Positions 11,479 through 24,356 of a DNA stretch of 37,310 nucleotides are shown here, in pieces (position 1 is the stretch's first letter; the number at the start of each line of letters is the position of its first letter). Position numbers and translations under genes: made by a program. The notes beneath the pieces were generated by a model. It was not told where the DNA came from, did no database searches, and saw nothing but the letters and a program-made list of their open reading frames with translations. The stretch is from Cyclospora cayetanensis (taxonomy: Eukaryota > Apicomplexa > Conoidasida > Eucoccidiorida > Eimeriidae), in assembly GCF_002999335.1 (NCBI RefSeq), contig NW_020312224.1:1-37310 (forward strand), given 5' to 3'.

Positions 11479-13261
11479 GACTTCACGTGCATGTCGAACA
11501 CAGGCACTTACTACGCACACCAACATGGCCTAATCATATGCATGGTAGCTGCATACAACGCGAAGCCCAGTAAAAACGAAGAGCCATACCGTAATATGGA
11601 TGCAGGCACGCGTCCACGTTAGAAGAGTGCGACCACAGCGGCAGAGCAGCCATTGAGTTGCTGACCGCCCAACACACCCGCGTTTGTTGACTGTTTAACA
11701 AATTGTATTGTGTATTCAGGCATGGCTGCACGTACTCATGCCGTCTCACATGGCTTGACCTGTGCTTGAAGCCACTGTAGGATCCATGCGCACGCGTGCA
11801 GACGCCATGTTCCCTGCATGTGTGGGGGCCTCCGGGTGTATCTGTATCTTCATGAATGCAAATTAAGCGCTAGGCCAGAGCCTGGAATTGAATTGGTACT
11901 TTGATATTTCTCCAGGGGGCTGTGAGTAGGCATACATACGCATCCGTGCGAATGTCACTCACTTCCTTGGTGCTCTCTGTAACGCTTCATCGGACGTCTT
12001 CATAGGACCACACTTGACACACAAGTTCATGGAAAGTTACTGATTGATTATCCACAAGAGCTTCTTCCTTTAAGTGCACTCGGTCCTCTTGATTCTGGCA
12101 TGAGGAGAGAGAAGCAGCTAAGGTGTGCGTATTGGGAGCCACGAGCCACTCAAAATATTCGTAGCTAGTAGCACATGGCATCCAGCCCACATGCATACGG
12201 CATTACGTCTTCTGGTAGCGAGTCATTGCTGCTCTGAAATAACGGAGAATCAAAGCAAATGGTTGATTCTTCACTAATTCCTGATAGAATAAAGGTAGTG
12301 TAGTGGGAGCGCCCAGGTGTAACTTAGCCTTATACGCATGCGAATACATGCAAGCATACATCCCGACGCGCCGTTGGACAAAGTGTGTATAGATAAATTT
12401 ATTTGTATTTGCACATGCGGCCTTGAACGTCCGGAAAAGCATGTGTCGCCCCACACAAGCCGTGACGTTTAGGAGTCCATCCCTTGACCGCTATTTCTGC
12501 TGCTTGCATGTAGCGTATCTCGGATGTGTATGCAACAATGAGGTGCGCTTATGCGAATATCGTAGCATGAGAATGAGGTTGGAGCTCAGTCCGTTGGCCT
12601 GTGTTCAAGCAGGTTAAATAATCAGCTGTGATGCCATTTCGGTCAGGTCTATCCCCTGCAAGATCAGCAGTACACGGCTTCAAGTCCATTCTAATTTGTT
12701 CCTTTTGTACTATGCTTTTTCTGGTGCTCCACAGGACTTTGATCTAGGATCTCGCGCAGTATGTGCTGAAATGGTTGCAAGCATGTGTTTTCAGCCAGTA
12801 GACTTTGGCAAGCATAGAGCGTTTCTTACTTCACATTCAAAAGTAAAGTCCTTCACCTCTAGCGGCGGTAATAGCTCCATCTTTAACAATATGGTACATC
12901 AAGTGCTTAGTTTGCTTGTGTGCACTAAGATAATCTTCAGCCGGAATTTGCGATGCCTGGCGTTCAATGCTGGCAATTTTGATGCACAAATAACGAGCAT
13001 GTTGCCGCACGAGAACAAAGATAGCAACAAGCACCCGCGTTAGCAGAAAGAAACTAAGACTGACACACTAAGGAACACGCCTGAAGGCGCCCATTTCAGA
13101 AGAACAAACTGATAGAGCTGTAGAACACCAGGCAAACAGGAAAAGCCGCCAAGGAGAGGCAAAAGCATCATGAGAGGAGCCACAAACGGATGGCGTTGTT
13201 GAGGGGCAGAAAGGATGGAAATGCGCATTATCTCAAAGTACAATCCGAGTTGCTCGAAGTA
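11479..13261. other. Intergenic, no recognisable gene
   Basis: This lies between the stop of the 341-residue gene (+) and the stop of the glycerate kinase gene (-), so it should be 3' flanking sequence for both. Open frames of up to 115 codons occur (plus, 12696-13043), but that one opens with TTG and shows no family features. The degenerate partner of the 5368 repeat lies at 12188-12222. I see nothing else I can support. Confidence 0.45.
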
Positions 13262-16200
13262 TTACAGAAAGGTGGCTGACTTGACTGTACGGTGCTTCGT
13301 AAGCTCAACGAGAAGACAGGAACGTGCACCTCGGTTTTCCCTCGCAAGCGGCGGCGTCGTGTAAAGCCCTGGCAGGTACACTTGATATAGCGGTATGAAC
13401 CTAAAAGGACATATGCAGGGCAACTGAACATATGTTACCATGTTGGAAGGCCACATCACACTTCACGCACTCTTGCGGGGCCCCTAATCAGACGCATTAA
13501 TACGTGCGTATGCATATACACGCAATTACATATATTGCATACCTACATAGAAATCGAGGCTGTCTTTCGGCTCTATTTTATTAGCTCACCGATCAACAAA
13601 GCTGTTGACCTCATCGGCATCCAAACCAGACCCTGTCCGCCGCTTTGTGTCTCTGCACCAGCGAGAAGAGAATGATAACGAGACTCGGACGAAATCATGT
13701 TCGCCACCCACGTTCCCTTGTATGATGCCAGCCTCTGCTCTACCAACTTTGAAGCCAAGACAGAGTTTTAAAGCATTTACTTCACCATCGAAGAACTGAT
13801 GCTCGCCTACTCTTCCTGTTGCCTTCGCCACTTGTATACCCAATTGGGAGTTTCAACCTGAGGAGCAACACAGTGACTGCAAAGAAGATAAAACAGCTAA
13901 AGATGAACCTACCCATGTGAACTTAAGGCAAGAGATGCATCATATGTCGATTCTCTGAAGCGATTATTCACTTTTCCATCGTGTACTGTTACTTCCATCA
14001 ATTAGCTCTCCGTCCCGTACTTCCTACTAAATATACTTTTGCTACCGCTGCTTTTGTCAATCAGTTGTTCACCTTCAGGATCAGCCAGAGGTCAATATAG
14101 ACATAGAGCTCCTCGTACTTTTTCAGTGCTCTGCATCCGCAACACCACAATCCTTCAATCCTTAGCGCGCATGCTCTACATGGAAATTAAAAGTACAAGG
14201 CGGAGGGATGTCCGGAGAGAGGCAGAGGTGGCACTCAGTTCAGGTACGGCAGTGTTAATATAGTGGCAACAATAAGGATGCGAGTACCACCAAACTAACT
14301 CATTGACTGCGTGCATTTCTGCAGCCTCCTGTTTGGAAAGGTTCCAGTTCATGCGGTCTGCTGGCTCGACGTGGCGAAACCCTAAAGCCGCACATCACGG
14401 AACAGCCCATTCACACAGCCTACTAGCAAGCCGCAAATGCGCGCTAGCAAAAACCGCAGCATTTTTATATAGCTGTATCTCGGTGGATGCACTAATCCAG
14501 AGTCTGCTTGTAATACATTCTGGAGATAATAAAGAGGCAGCGCATGCACGTGCACCGAACGGTCCTTGGGTCTTCTTTAAAGTATGGTATCGGCAAGTGT
14601 TCCCAACGCTGCGATCACGCTCATCCACCTGCAACCAAAGCAGGGGTGCTTGAAGCACCGGGAAGACTAACCAAGCATCCATCCTTCCAAAATGAAGACT
14701 TCGATACCGCTGGCATCAAGGATGATTCCTTTAGTATCTCGATCCCCTGCTCCTCCCCTTTTGCTCTTATCATATCTCGGCAGGTTTACCGCTCTGTAAA
14801 AACATTTGCTTTCTAGCCACAGACCCTATGACCTATCTCCTAAGGTGACACCAAGATGCCCGCAGCGCAGCCGTGGCCACACGGTACAAAGCAAACTGCT
14901 TCAGGGTAGTAAAATGCCAAATGGCGAACTTTGTAGGTCACTCCAAGAACCCATTTCTGTAAAGCTAGGCAATGGTAGCAATCCCAGTACGCTAAGCCAG
15001 CACAAACTGCTCAAAGAATAGGGATTTGCTCCACCTTGCTTACGTTTCTCCACGCTTAATGCGCTGCAAGACACTGAGACAAAGGGGCAAATCGTGAGTG
15101 CCTGGGGGTCCCCTACGGGGGAGGATCCTTGGGCGAGGACTCGAGAAATCGTTAAAGGTAATAGGAGGAAGCAGCATGGTTGGCAAGTAGAAGTCGTCCA
15201 TTGAGGCGGCCTCAGCTTTGATGTTCAATACCTTCAGCCCCGCCTGCAAGTACACAATCCTAGAAGCGAATCCAAGTACACTCAAACCGTGGAATATAGG
15301 CAAGGAAGGTAAAAGGGGTAAGACACAAACAACGAGATGGAACCAGCAGTCCTTGTGAATTCTAATATGCTTGGTACTGCTATTGCTCTACTTTGAGCGG
15401 CAAAGGCATAGTTAGACGCCCCACAATAAGAGCCGCGCATAGAGTCGTCTTGCCGCATCCCTGAGGCCCCGAAATGCCCAGGATAAGCGGAGAGAAACGT
15501 TTTCCTGCGATCCAGCAACGCCCGATCGGGAACAGCAAGCAGGGTATAAAATGGCTTTTGGGTTGATTAGGGTGTACAAAAGGCAGACAGCTTTGAAGGG
15601 GACGGCCCTAGAGACACGAACGCCTGGGTTCCTAGCATCGTTAATGTATAGGAAAAGCTTTGAAGTGCTCTATGTTGGTATACCCAGACTTCAGCAAAAC
15701 GCTCCGCTGTGTCGCACGCACAGTGCGCATCGTACCCGACTGGGAAAGCGCTTTGCGTTCAGCAAGTTCCAAAGCAATCCAGTGGGTCAAGGGCCAGTCC
15801 ACGTTGGCTGACCAGACACCACAAACATTTTGTTGGGGCGTTGCGAAATTTCTTAGACGTAAAACCAGAACACCAGCACCAACAACAATAAATCTATCCC
15901 CTGGCCACAACTTCGTACGCCGGAAATATACAACCCCAAAACATCAATTCCTGAGAGCACGAGCTAGATCAAAAGTAGAGCTGGCAGTCATATGTCTGTA
16001 CACTTGCTACCTATCAACTGTTGGTTGTTCTGAATGCGTCTAAGATATAAAACTGTTGGCACACGTCTCGAAACACTGCATTAGGAAGTGGCCTTGGCAC
16101 TTTGAGACTAGGGCGTGCGCATATGCTTTGGGATTTGGGGCTTGCCCCTTGTGGATTAAGATATACCAGCTGCAACAGCTGCAGTGCCAGTAGCGTGCGG

Positions 16201-16291
16201 AAATGCCTCTCGGGCCTGTGTGCAGCCTGCGGTTACGACTGTGCGCCCCTCGTCTTCCCCATCGCCAATCAGCCTCTCCAGAATCCCTAGT
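13262..16291 (-). CDS. D-glycerate 3-kinase family P-loop kinase (GLYK/Tda10 type), start unresolved
   Basis: Ten exons with matching phases, in order: 16291-16167 (tentative), 15807-15736, 15504-15425, 15243-15044, 14793-14672, 14381-14300, 14130-14073, 13857-13811, 13652-13590, 13400-13262. Family landmarks appear in order: PLTHWIALELAERK; a Walker A loop GISGPQGCGKTT; SMDDFYLP; GPPGTHDLPLCLSVL; NLPRYDKSKRGGAGDR; ILEGWMLGF; HAVNEALKKYEELY then LWLILKVETPNWVYKWRRQQ; GLDADEVNSFVDRFIPLY; and LPGLY near the C-terminus. The third exon could instead end at 15392, which is also phase 0 and adds 11 residues; 15425 gives the usual family spacing. The first exon needs two bases from an upstream exon I could not identify, so N-terminus and targeting are unknown. 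The family phosphorylates D-glycerate to 3-phosphoglycerate in plants. The fungal member's role is unclear, so the reaction here is inferred. Confidence 0.88.
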
Positions 16292-17954
16292 CTGCAATAC
16301 AAAACCATAGGCAATGAGTCGCATGCTAATACACTAAATAATTTAGGCAGTGCTTGCGTTGGAACTGTGTATACTAAGCGGTCCACTCCACTGCAAGGAG
16401 CATAGGAAGCCTGTTCTAGCACCCCCAACAAGAAAAACCGTCAAGAGTGTCTTGTTAATCATCGACAAGCTTTAAAAATAGCCGGTAAGAGAGGGGAAAT
16501 TTGCATTAATGTCTGCTTTCGTCTCGATTTCTCCGTATGCTCCTTCCTGGTGATTCCTCTTGAAGAGGACCCACTTGCTTCTCATTGTCCCATGTGCTGG
16601 CTGCTGCGTTGAGAGCGAAGGCCTTAGCAGGAAAGAGCTTGGTAGGATTAGGGATGCGGGCTTGGGGTATATATTCAGGATAGAATGTGCCGCAGAGGCC
16701 TATCTCTCGATAGCTGGTCCTCAGCACAGGTTCTCTAGAGCCCACGGCGTGAGCCCTTTCTTTACTCAAACCTAAGCCGTTTTTTATAGGCCGCTTACAA
16801 AAATACAAGCAAACTGCGAGAATGAAACAAGATAGATTTGCAACGACAACCCATAATACAATGTTAGCAAGCGTTGACTCGGCACGGCTGCAGATGAGAG
16901 GCCATGTGTCGGAGCCCTGGGAGATTAATAAAAGTCGCACCTTTGCCCGCATATGGAGAAGCTTTAAGACTTTTTGTAGGGATAACACGGGAAAGCAGGC
17001 AAGACTTCCCCAGCAAGTGCATTTATTTACCATTCAGTCTAGATCTGCACAGGCTTTTGGCGTGTCGTGACCCCTGCGTACCGACTCTGGACCTTTCTCT
17101 GGTACTTCTACAGGTCTATTCGAAATGGGTGCTCTGAATTACTATACAAACGTGGGATGCCCATTTCTTAAACCTATTAACGGCGATGACACACAAGCTG
17201 CTCCCTAACTCCTCGCAAGCCCAACACGGCGGAGCAGCCGCTTAAACACGGTTGCGGCTGAGCTCTGGGAGAGAAGAACGCAAGTGTAGCGATGTCAGGT
17301 CTCTGCAGATTTTCATTTAGCTGCTCCTACGTAGACACTTGCGCTCGCATCTGCGCGGCCAACGCTTCCTCCAGGGTGCAATTTCCACGCCAGAAGAGCA
17401 GCTCGCGGCTGTGGAGAAGGCGCTGAGCACAGCTCGACCACCACAACGTTACCCTTCAGCATTACCCTTATTTGCTCATTGTGGAGCAAGATTTGCACCT
17501 GAAATTGACGCGGGGCTACATGTGTCTGCCTATCATACGCCCCCTCACCTCCCCGTTTGTCGTCGACTGCGGGAATCTGCTTTTTCGTTGTTTCACTTGC
17601 GCCCAGCCTCCTGAAGATGCCCTTACGTGATACACCGTTAGCCGAGGTCACACAGGGGCTTATCTGTCCCTAAGCATCTATCTTTATGTTGGGACAGGCA
17701 ACAATTCATACGTTACAAGTACTGACCCCGTGTGTTGACCATAGTTCAACATATAGGACCACTCAACGGGCACCTTTTAAGCATGTTCTCTAGTAAAATA
17801 AGCGCTCGAGACCCCCAAGTTTCCGCTCTAAGCATGAACTTGACGAAACACACATCTCTGCTGTAAGGATCAATCTGCAACAGCAAACAAGGCGGTAGTC
17901 GATATCGTAGTTGTTAGCCGCCTTTCTATACACCATCTTTGTTGCTTGCCATGC
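16292..17954. other. Region between the glycerate kinase and RPL10, probably holding the kinase 5' exons
   Basis: Both flanking genes are on the minus strand, so the missing 5' exon(s) and promoter of the kinase should be here along with the RPL10 3' flank. One long minus frame (16506-17033) is listed separately. Another minus frame at 17313-17651 opens with GTG, and the plus strand is also open over it (17339-17614), so I do not call either. Confidence 0.4.
16506..17033 (-). CDS. Possible small membrane protein or 5' exon, unrecognised
   Basis: An ATG-opened frame of 175 codons, longer than most chance frames here. It has one convincing hydrophobic segment (about 58-80, IVLWVVVANLSCFILAVCLY) preceded by basic residues. 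There is no family resemblance and no signal peptide. It lies upstream of the glycerate kinase on the same strand and could hold its 5' exon, but the one decent internal donor (after NEKQ, GTGGGT) has the wrong phase for the first kinase exon I can see. It may equally be spurious. Confidence 0.2.
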   Translation of the reverse strand: MVNKCTCWGSLACFPVLSLQKVLKLLHMRAKVRLLLISQGSDTWPLICSRAESTLANIVLWVVVANLSCFILAVCLYFCKRPIKNGLGLSKERAHAVGSREPVLRTSYREIGLCGTFYPEYIPQARIPNPTKLFPAKAFALNAAASTWDNEKQVGPLQEESPGRSIRRNRDESRH

Positions 17955-19450
17955 TTAGTTTTCGACGGGCAGTTGAATATTCTTAGCGAGGGGGAAGGTT
18001 TTCGAGAGAGGTCCCTTCTTGGCCAGCCACTTCGTGGTTACGCCGTCCGAGACAATGCGGCCCTGTGCCTGCCACTTCTTGTATTCTTCGCGAGTAAATG
18101 GCGTGAAGCCCCACTTGCAAGAGTTGAAGACTTTATTGCGGCCGGGAAACTTGAATGCCGCGCGACGCAGAGCAACAGCCGCCACGCTTGCACTGGCATC
18201 CTGAAGCACCATCAACACGAAGATGAAAGATCGCAGCAACTGACCCCTTTCGCTGTTTCTTAACCCCTTTACTTTACATTTAGGAACAAATAAAGAGAAA
18301 AGTGCTGAATGTGATACAGGATCATCCAAAGCTTTGGTATAGGCCACTGTCCGCTGGAGGCCCCCACGCCCAAACCCGCTCAATGCTACATATTTGGTCT
18401 AAGTAAAAGCTGCAAGAAGGCTCCGCAAGCAGTACAGATACAGGAAGACACGCTGCACATAGCTAGCCAGAAACAGAGACCAACAGATATACTCTGTCCA
18501 CAGGCAGTAAGCCAACAAGTCGCGAAGCACGCGGCAACGACTGAGGGAGTATCTTCCTTACCTTAGTTCTGATGGACATGAGAATTTGCCCGATTTTCAC
18601 GCGTGCGACCAAACCCATCGGCTTGCCGAAAGCCCCACGCATACCAGTCTGGAGCCTATCAGCGCCTAAGAAGATAGAGCAGCAGGCAAAACCAGTGCAT
18701 AAAGCGACAAATCGCTATAAATTTCAAGAATCTAGTTAATTCGCGGCCACCGCTCTACGTCCGTGTGGCAGGGGCAGTACGAGGAAAGCAACACAGTAGC
18801 TGTTCATGCGATTTCTTGCGACTATACGGAAATACTGCATACCAGCGCAAGAAAGCATTTTATTGATACGCAGAACGTGGAAAGGATGCACTCGCATCCG
18901 CAGGTGGAAGTTCTCCTTTCCACAATGCTTGATCATATACTGAAAAGACAGAGCATACGGGCGCAGCATAGGAATCCACTGGGTATCATCACAAACAGCA
19001 CTCATATGCACGGGGAATTCGAAACATTGACTAAAAGCCCAGTCTTCTTCAAATGCGAACTGACGGAGCGCAGAGCTTTCCATAACTGTTTGCATTGAAG
19101 TTACGCAGGAATGATACTGAGTTCTGGCAAATGTCCTTTCTATGATTTATCTCAACCAGAATCGGATGTAAGCGCCAGTTAGAAAAATCTCTAAGTGGGT
19201 TAGACTGAGTTCACGGTTTGGGGCATACCTTGTTCGCGCATACGCGGGCAGCCTCAAGCGCCTCGGAAGATATTTGCTCCAATTCGTCCGAGACGAGATG
19301 CACTACAGCTGGAAATTCATCAACGTCAGCTTTCTTCTTCCCGACATCGTAAATACGCAGCTTGGCGTCAGGCACACCCCTGCAAAAACGAGATTTGGGG
19401 TAGGGCTTATTCTTGCAGTAGCGGTAGCAACGAGCCGGACGGCGCCCCAT
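17955..19450 (-). CDS. RPL10: 60S ribosomal protein L10 (uL16)
   Basis: Four exons: 19450-19229, 18939-18843, 18665-18562, 18200-17955. All introns are GT-AG with matching phases, and the product is 222 residues, close to the eukaryotic size (214 in human). The opening [20 protein letters not shown] and the blocks [76 protein letters not shown] and [10 protein letters not shown] are near-identical to eukaryotic RPL10. The C-terminal third ([15 protein letters not shown] onward) diverges, as is usual. The protein sits near the peptidyl-transferase centre and the P-site tRNA loop of the large subunit and is one of the last proteins to join it. Confidence 0.97.
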
Positions 19451-19599
19451 TTTTCTGGAAGGTAAGTAGGAACAATAAGAGACAATCAGAAATTAACCGA
19501 AAAGTGGGAGAAAATGGACAGTTCCAGAAAGAGGGGCTGTTAGGCGTGTGGGGAGTGAACGCGCAGAGAATCAGAAGGAGATAATGCAGCAGCCCACGG

Positions 19600-19839
19600 C
19601 TAAACCAGCTGCCGCATTTTTCGTTTTCCGAATTTCTGCTCGTAGCAGACACAAGTGTCCCACCCATTGCCGCTAGCATCCCTCCCCATCTCTTCAAGCC
19701 GCAATGCTGTAGCTTCAGGCGCTGCAGCCCCTGTCGGTACTTTCCGGTGTGGGGCCTGCTTCCCCTTCTCTATGCTGTTGGCAACAAGTTTGTGTTCCTT
19801 AACGTAAATTAGAGCAGCATTCCGTTCCATTTGAAGCAT
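19600..19839 (-). CDS. Candidate 79-residue ORF or exon upstream of RPL10
   Basis: ATG-opened minus-strand frame 150 bases upstream of the RPL10 start. The product is charged and helix-prone at first (MERNAALIYVKEHKLVANS) and ends basic (KFGKRKMRQLV). It matches no family I know. Its composition is more protein-like than most short frames here, but length gives no statistical support. It could be a small gene, an exon or chance. Confidence 0.2.
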   Translation of the reverse strand: MLQMERNAALIYVKEHKLVANSIEKGKQAPHRKVPTGAAAPEATALRLEEMGRDASGNGWDTCVCYEQKFGKRKMRQLV

Positions 19840-22800
19840 ATTTTGTTGAATACAGATTTACGCTCCTTAAGGCAGCTTCTTACTCTTTCCAAACCATTTT
19901 TGCTTCACCTTGTGCCTCGAGTAGCCTGTGTAGTGAACAACGCTCCAATATGATTTACCACTGTACCAGCATCCAAAAAGTGCACATTTAGTTGCGGCTT
20001 GACCGATTGGCTTGCGTGTGTGTATATCATGTCCAATGCAGGACAAAATATTGCTTCTGCACTAGGAGATCGAATAACTCTAACAGGCTCAACCCAGTGT
20101 GGCTTTTAGGGCACAACGAGCATCTACGCCCATTCCCTTTCACAACTCACATTTACTCAGGAAATGATAGGGTATTGTATACTTGACAGCTCTATTCTTG
20201 TTATAAAGGACTCTTTGAACCAGCGCGCCGATGTGCTTAAGGCAATGTATTACCTAGGGTTTGGCGGGGCCAAGGCAGACCTAGGCGCCCTCCGGAACGG
20301 GTTGTATTTAGCTGAGATTTGGTTGAGATCTGAATAATTGGTTGCTTTTTCGTACAGCATTTTTTGCATCGAACTGTTAGGTTGTTACAAACAGACGAAG
20401 TTTTCCGTGAATATGCATAAAATGCCATGTGGAACCACCCATGAATCCTAGGAGTGTTTAGAGGGTACAGCTACGGTCGTCATAACTGTCCCTCTCCCGA
20501 TGTCTCATATTGGCAAACTACCTCCCAGATTGTATCCCTCAACACTGTAATCCGCATTTGATTTCACGTTTGCTTTCTTGCAATGCTTCATTCACCACAT
20601 GACAGGCACAAAATGTCTTTTCAAAACTCCCAGTCGCAGAATCCAGTATACGTCTATGCCTTACGTACTACTTGATGCCTTATTCATTCAGTAGCAAGTC
20701 CATCAGGATCTTTATGAGCCTTCTTAGGAGGGCTGAATGGCTGTGTACATGGGCAATGCCAAGACTTCAGCCGAAACGTTCAAAAGCACCTACAGCAGCT
20801 GAGCCTGGCGCGTCAGCTGTTTCCAGACATGACGTGCAATGTGAAAAACACAACGGTTTATTTCCATGGCAACAGAGTGATCGTGGGATTCCGTGTTTGG
20901 GTTTCATGATTTAATCCAAATCTGTTCAAAATTGAAGCACTTCAGGCGTGGCCGTCTATTTTTTGCCATCACGTAGAGCTGAAAGAGTTGCTTCTGACTT
21001 TCATAATTGCTTTAATTTCTAAGCTTTCTCGGCTTGCTCCTGCTTTAACTGACCTACAAGAGAGAAACGCATTCGCAACCTGGGCAGACAAGGCGGATAG
21101 CCCAGCAAGGATGCTAATCAGCCATTATGCAACTACTTCTCTGTTGCCCGACAGTGGAAACCAATTCGTCCTAGCAGCCTGCGCATTTGACGTAGCTGTA
21201 GGTATCATTCTCTTGTAACAAGCTTCACACTTTCCAAACCGCCAGTTCGTTGGTTTTTACACTCGCCGCCACTTTGCAATACTGTTTAGATCACTCTTGA
21301 CGTTTACAGGAATGCTATAAACGGTTTCCGAAACCCTGCAATCACTAGATCTCGGTACCCTCAGCGCCGCCCGCAGTACAACTTCACAGTCAAGTATATC
21401 AAGCGCATCCCCAATCTGGTCATCCACACGCTGTGACGATCACCCAGCGCTTTACTACATACAGTACAATTACTCTTGTCCGTAACGATTTACAGTTTCC
21501 TTCAACAATACATAAGTTTATGCCTTCGACATCCATGCGTCTGCTACCATTGCAAAAGTTTAGGACGGCAAGAGAATAAAGCACTGTGATCTTGACGGTG
21601 GGCTGCTGTGCGTTGAAACAGAGCGGGAGTTTGTCTTGTGTGCATTCCAGGTGTGCTGCAGAGCGCCGGTTTGCACACAGGACATAAGTATGGTATTGCG
21701 GGCTATGGCTGGACTCGCACCACTCTGGGAAATGTCTTAAGGTCTTCCTGGTGGCCTTAGATGTATCTTGCGTCAGACCAGTACGCACTGTCGTGCCCAG
21801 ATGGTCAGCGGCTGAACCCGCGGCACTTCCCAAACCCTGCTACTCGCTAAACCGGCCGATTCCTTAAAAACTCGGACTGATCTGAGTGTAAACACTTTTG
21901 TTGAACTGCCGAAAGTCAAAGGTCAGAATAGCACTTACATCTTTTTCAAAAGACTTAGCAAAAACGCTGCTTTCATCATATGCTCCAGCATGGTCAAGGC
22001 TCAGGAAGTAGTCCAATTATGCATAGTGCATATCTGTGGGCTTGGCGGGCGGTTTCCTCAAAAGTATCATTATAGAAAGTGATCCAGAGTTCGTTAGTGC
22101 GTTCTGCCATGCCTTAATGCCCTCGCTACACACCGGCCAAAAGATGACCACTGTGAATACCTCCGATGCAGATGGGTACAGAAAATGCAATCGTTGCATT
22201 CCTCTGCAGTTTGTGTGGCCCTATGCTCACATGATCCGAGTTGTTGGCTTAGTGCCCTTTGTGCTAAGCGGATTTACGATGCAACAGCTCGCCGTTACTA
22301 TACCGCATTTCTGGTCTACAGTGAAAAGCCGCTTTTCGATATGTGCCTAGACCTCGTGATGAGGGGTCAGCAGCCCTCCATAGCAGTGGGCACAGTCAGC
22401 GAACAGATGGCCAGTGTGTGAGAATGCGTGCGCAATGCTCAAGACAGACAAGTACATAGTTATGCTGATCGGCGCCCCTGCTTATTGCGAGGCTGAAGAT
22501 TTGATTCTGGTGGTTAGCAAGGCCGTAGGAGGTGCATTAGACGGTGACCAGATGAAGAGGCTTGTGTGTTCGGTGGCTATGATATTTTGCGAGTTTCGGC
22601 CAAATCGATGTTCTCGCTTATTCTATCGATCTCGTAAAAGTTGAAGGCACCGCGGAGGAGTCATTATTGACGTCAGAAAGAAGCTTGGAAAACTTTTAAG
22701 TAATTTGCGGACGTTGCTTCGTGGGTAACTGTCTGGTGAGGAGGTAGGAGATTCACAGGGAAGTGTTGGATCATCGGTCCTTTGACAGCAGAGGATAGAG

Positions 22801-24356
22801 TCGAAGGGAGCTTTTAGATGAAAGTTTTGAGTGGCGCCACCCTTTATGGTAGACGATGGACTAGGCTCGAGGTTTACTGTTTACACGATAATCCGCCACT
22901 CTGGTCGGTCAGCGATGCTACACACAACACTATCCTTCGCTTCTTGGTAATTACTCTCGTCCAACGGAAATTCTGTCTTAGATAGATGGCTTTGTCTATG
23001 ATTAACGCTTGAAGCGTCGCCGGTATTAATGGTGAGGTCTGCTCTACGCTCAGAGTCATGCGCAGTCATTAGCAGTCAAATTTGCTCTACATTCTTTCGC
23101 GTGTCTCTATCCTGGTCTGAAAATCAAATATGCTGAATGCGCCCGCTGAAATGCCATGCGGCTATTGTTGTATGGGGCATTGAGGCGCTGGTAAAATTGC
23201 GTGTATTTTATTCTATCTACATATTTTACTCGTCTGTTTCCTTGTTGCGCGGGACTCATACATTCCAGCACTCTAACAAAAGTGGGAAAATAGCGCCGCC
23301 TCGATCGATTTGGTTGGTCTCTCGTTCGTTGTTGTAAAGCGTGCGTCTTTCTTTCCCTCAAGCTCTCTCCACCGGCTTGTTTTCACCCTATGTTTCCCAT
23401 TCGCAGAGTTTTTCGCGTTTCTGCCTGCGTGGGGAGTGGCGTTGGAGGGGGCTCTGCAGGCAGTTAGTCTCCACTTAGAGGGTTCAAGGGTGTGCGAACT
23501 TCAAGGGGAATGATGTAGCGGCTGAAGGTACACATGAACTATTTAAGGTACGTTAGCTATATTTGAGACAGAATTAGGTCTGAACTGACCATTTGACTTG
23601 CCCTACGTGCATCTTGATGTGAATGTTCGGAACGCTTGGGGCATGCATCAACTCACGCCCTAATTCAAATTCTTTCACTTTAGTGGAAACCTAAGATACG
23701 CATGTACGCCAAGGCAATCCTCTTTTAAACGGTACTCAAGTATTTTGTGTGAAGTTTGCATTGAGTCTGGAGCAAATTGAGTTCAAACGAAGGCCTTACA
23801 CAAACCCGCATATCTTAGAAAGAGCTCCCTCTTTGTCTGCCCCAGCTCACCGGGGTTCGGACGCAAGGGATAGAGAGAGCTAGTGAGCGCGTCGCCGGAC
23901 TGTTCAAGCATATTGAGCACTCACACTTGCATGCACATTGCATCTACTGACGCAACATTGACACATGTTGAATTCATCTGCCGCAACTCTGCAAGAAAAA
24001 GGCGTACACACAGCCAAATCAAATGGTCAATTCCTCCCTATTTATGAATAAGATCGACTGGTGCAGTAGACAGTATCCGACAAATTCAGCCCTCTACGGA
24101 AGGCAAGCTTCCAAAAGTGTGCAATACAAGCGTGTAATTAGATCAGTAGCTAGCATAGTGCTCTAGAAGGGTTTATTTAGCAAAACTGCGCTGGCTGGCA
24201 CAAGTCTGTTGAAGCAGCACCACAGCTTATGCTATTCACGCTGTGCGTGTTCTTTCTTTAGCCTCTAATGCTCTGAAGCTTGAGTCAGCAGTTTAATAAT
24301 TGGTCGTGAGAGTAGGATGGTTGGTAAATGTAACGATGAACCTACATGAGTCCTAG

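Noticed and set aside
14378..14387. AAACCCTAAA, an apparent interstitial telomere unit
   Set aside because: It is a single copy, and on the minus strand its TTTAG forms the acceptor of a glycerate kinase exon (exon start 14381), which fully explains it.
17313..17651. Overlapping open frames on both strands (minus 17313-17651 and plus 17339-17614)
   Set aside because: The minus frame opens with GTG. Both strands are open because of local base composition, and neither shows a family feature.
21420..21833. Minus frame of 137 codons
   Set aside because: It opens with TTG and has no recognisable domain, signal peptide or adjacent exon.
22036..22644. Three overlapping plus-strand frames that might be a frameshifted gene
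   Set aside because: Each is about 76-104 codons, within chance expectation, they change frame with no matching splice sites that I could find, and no family is recognisable. At most a decayed gene.
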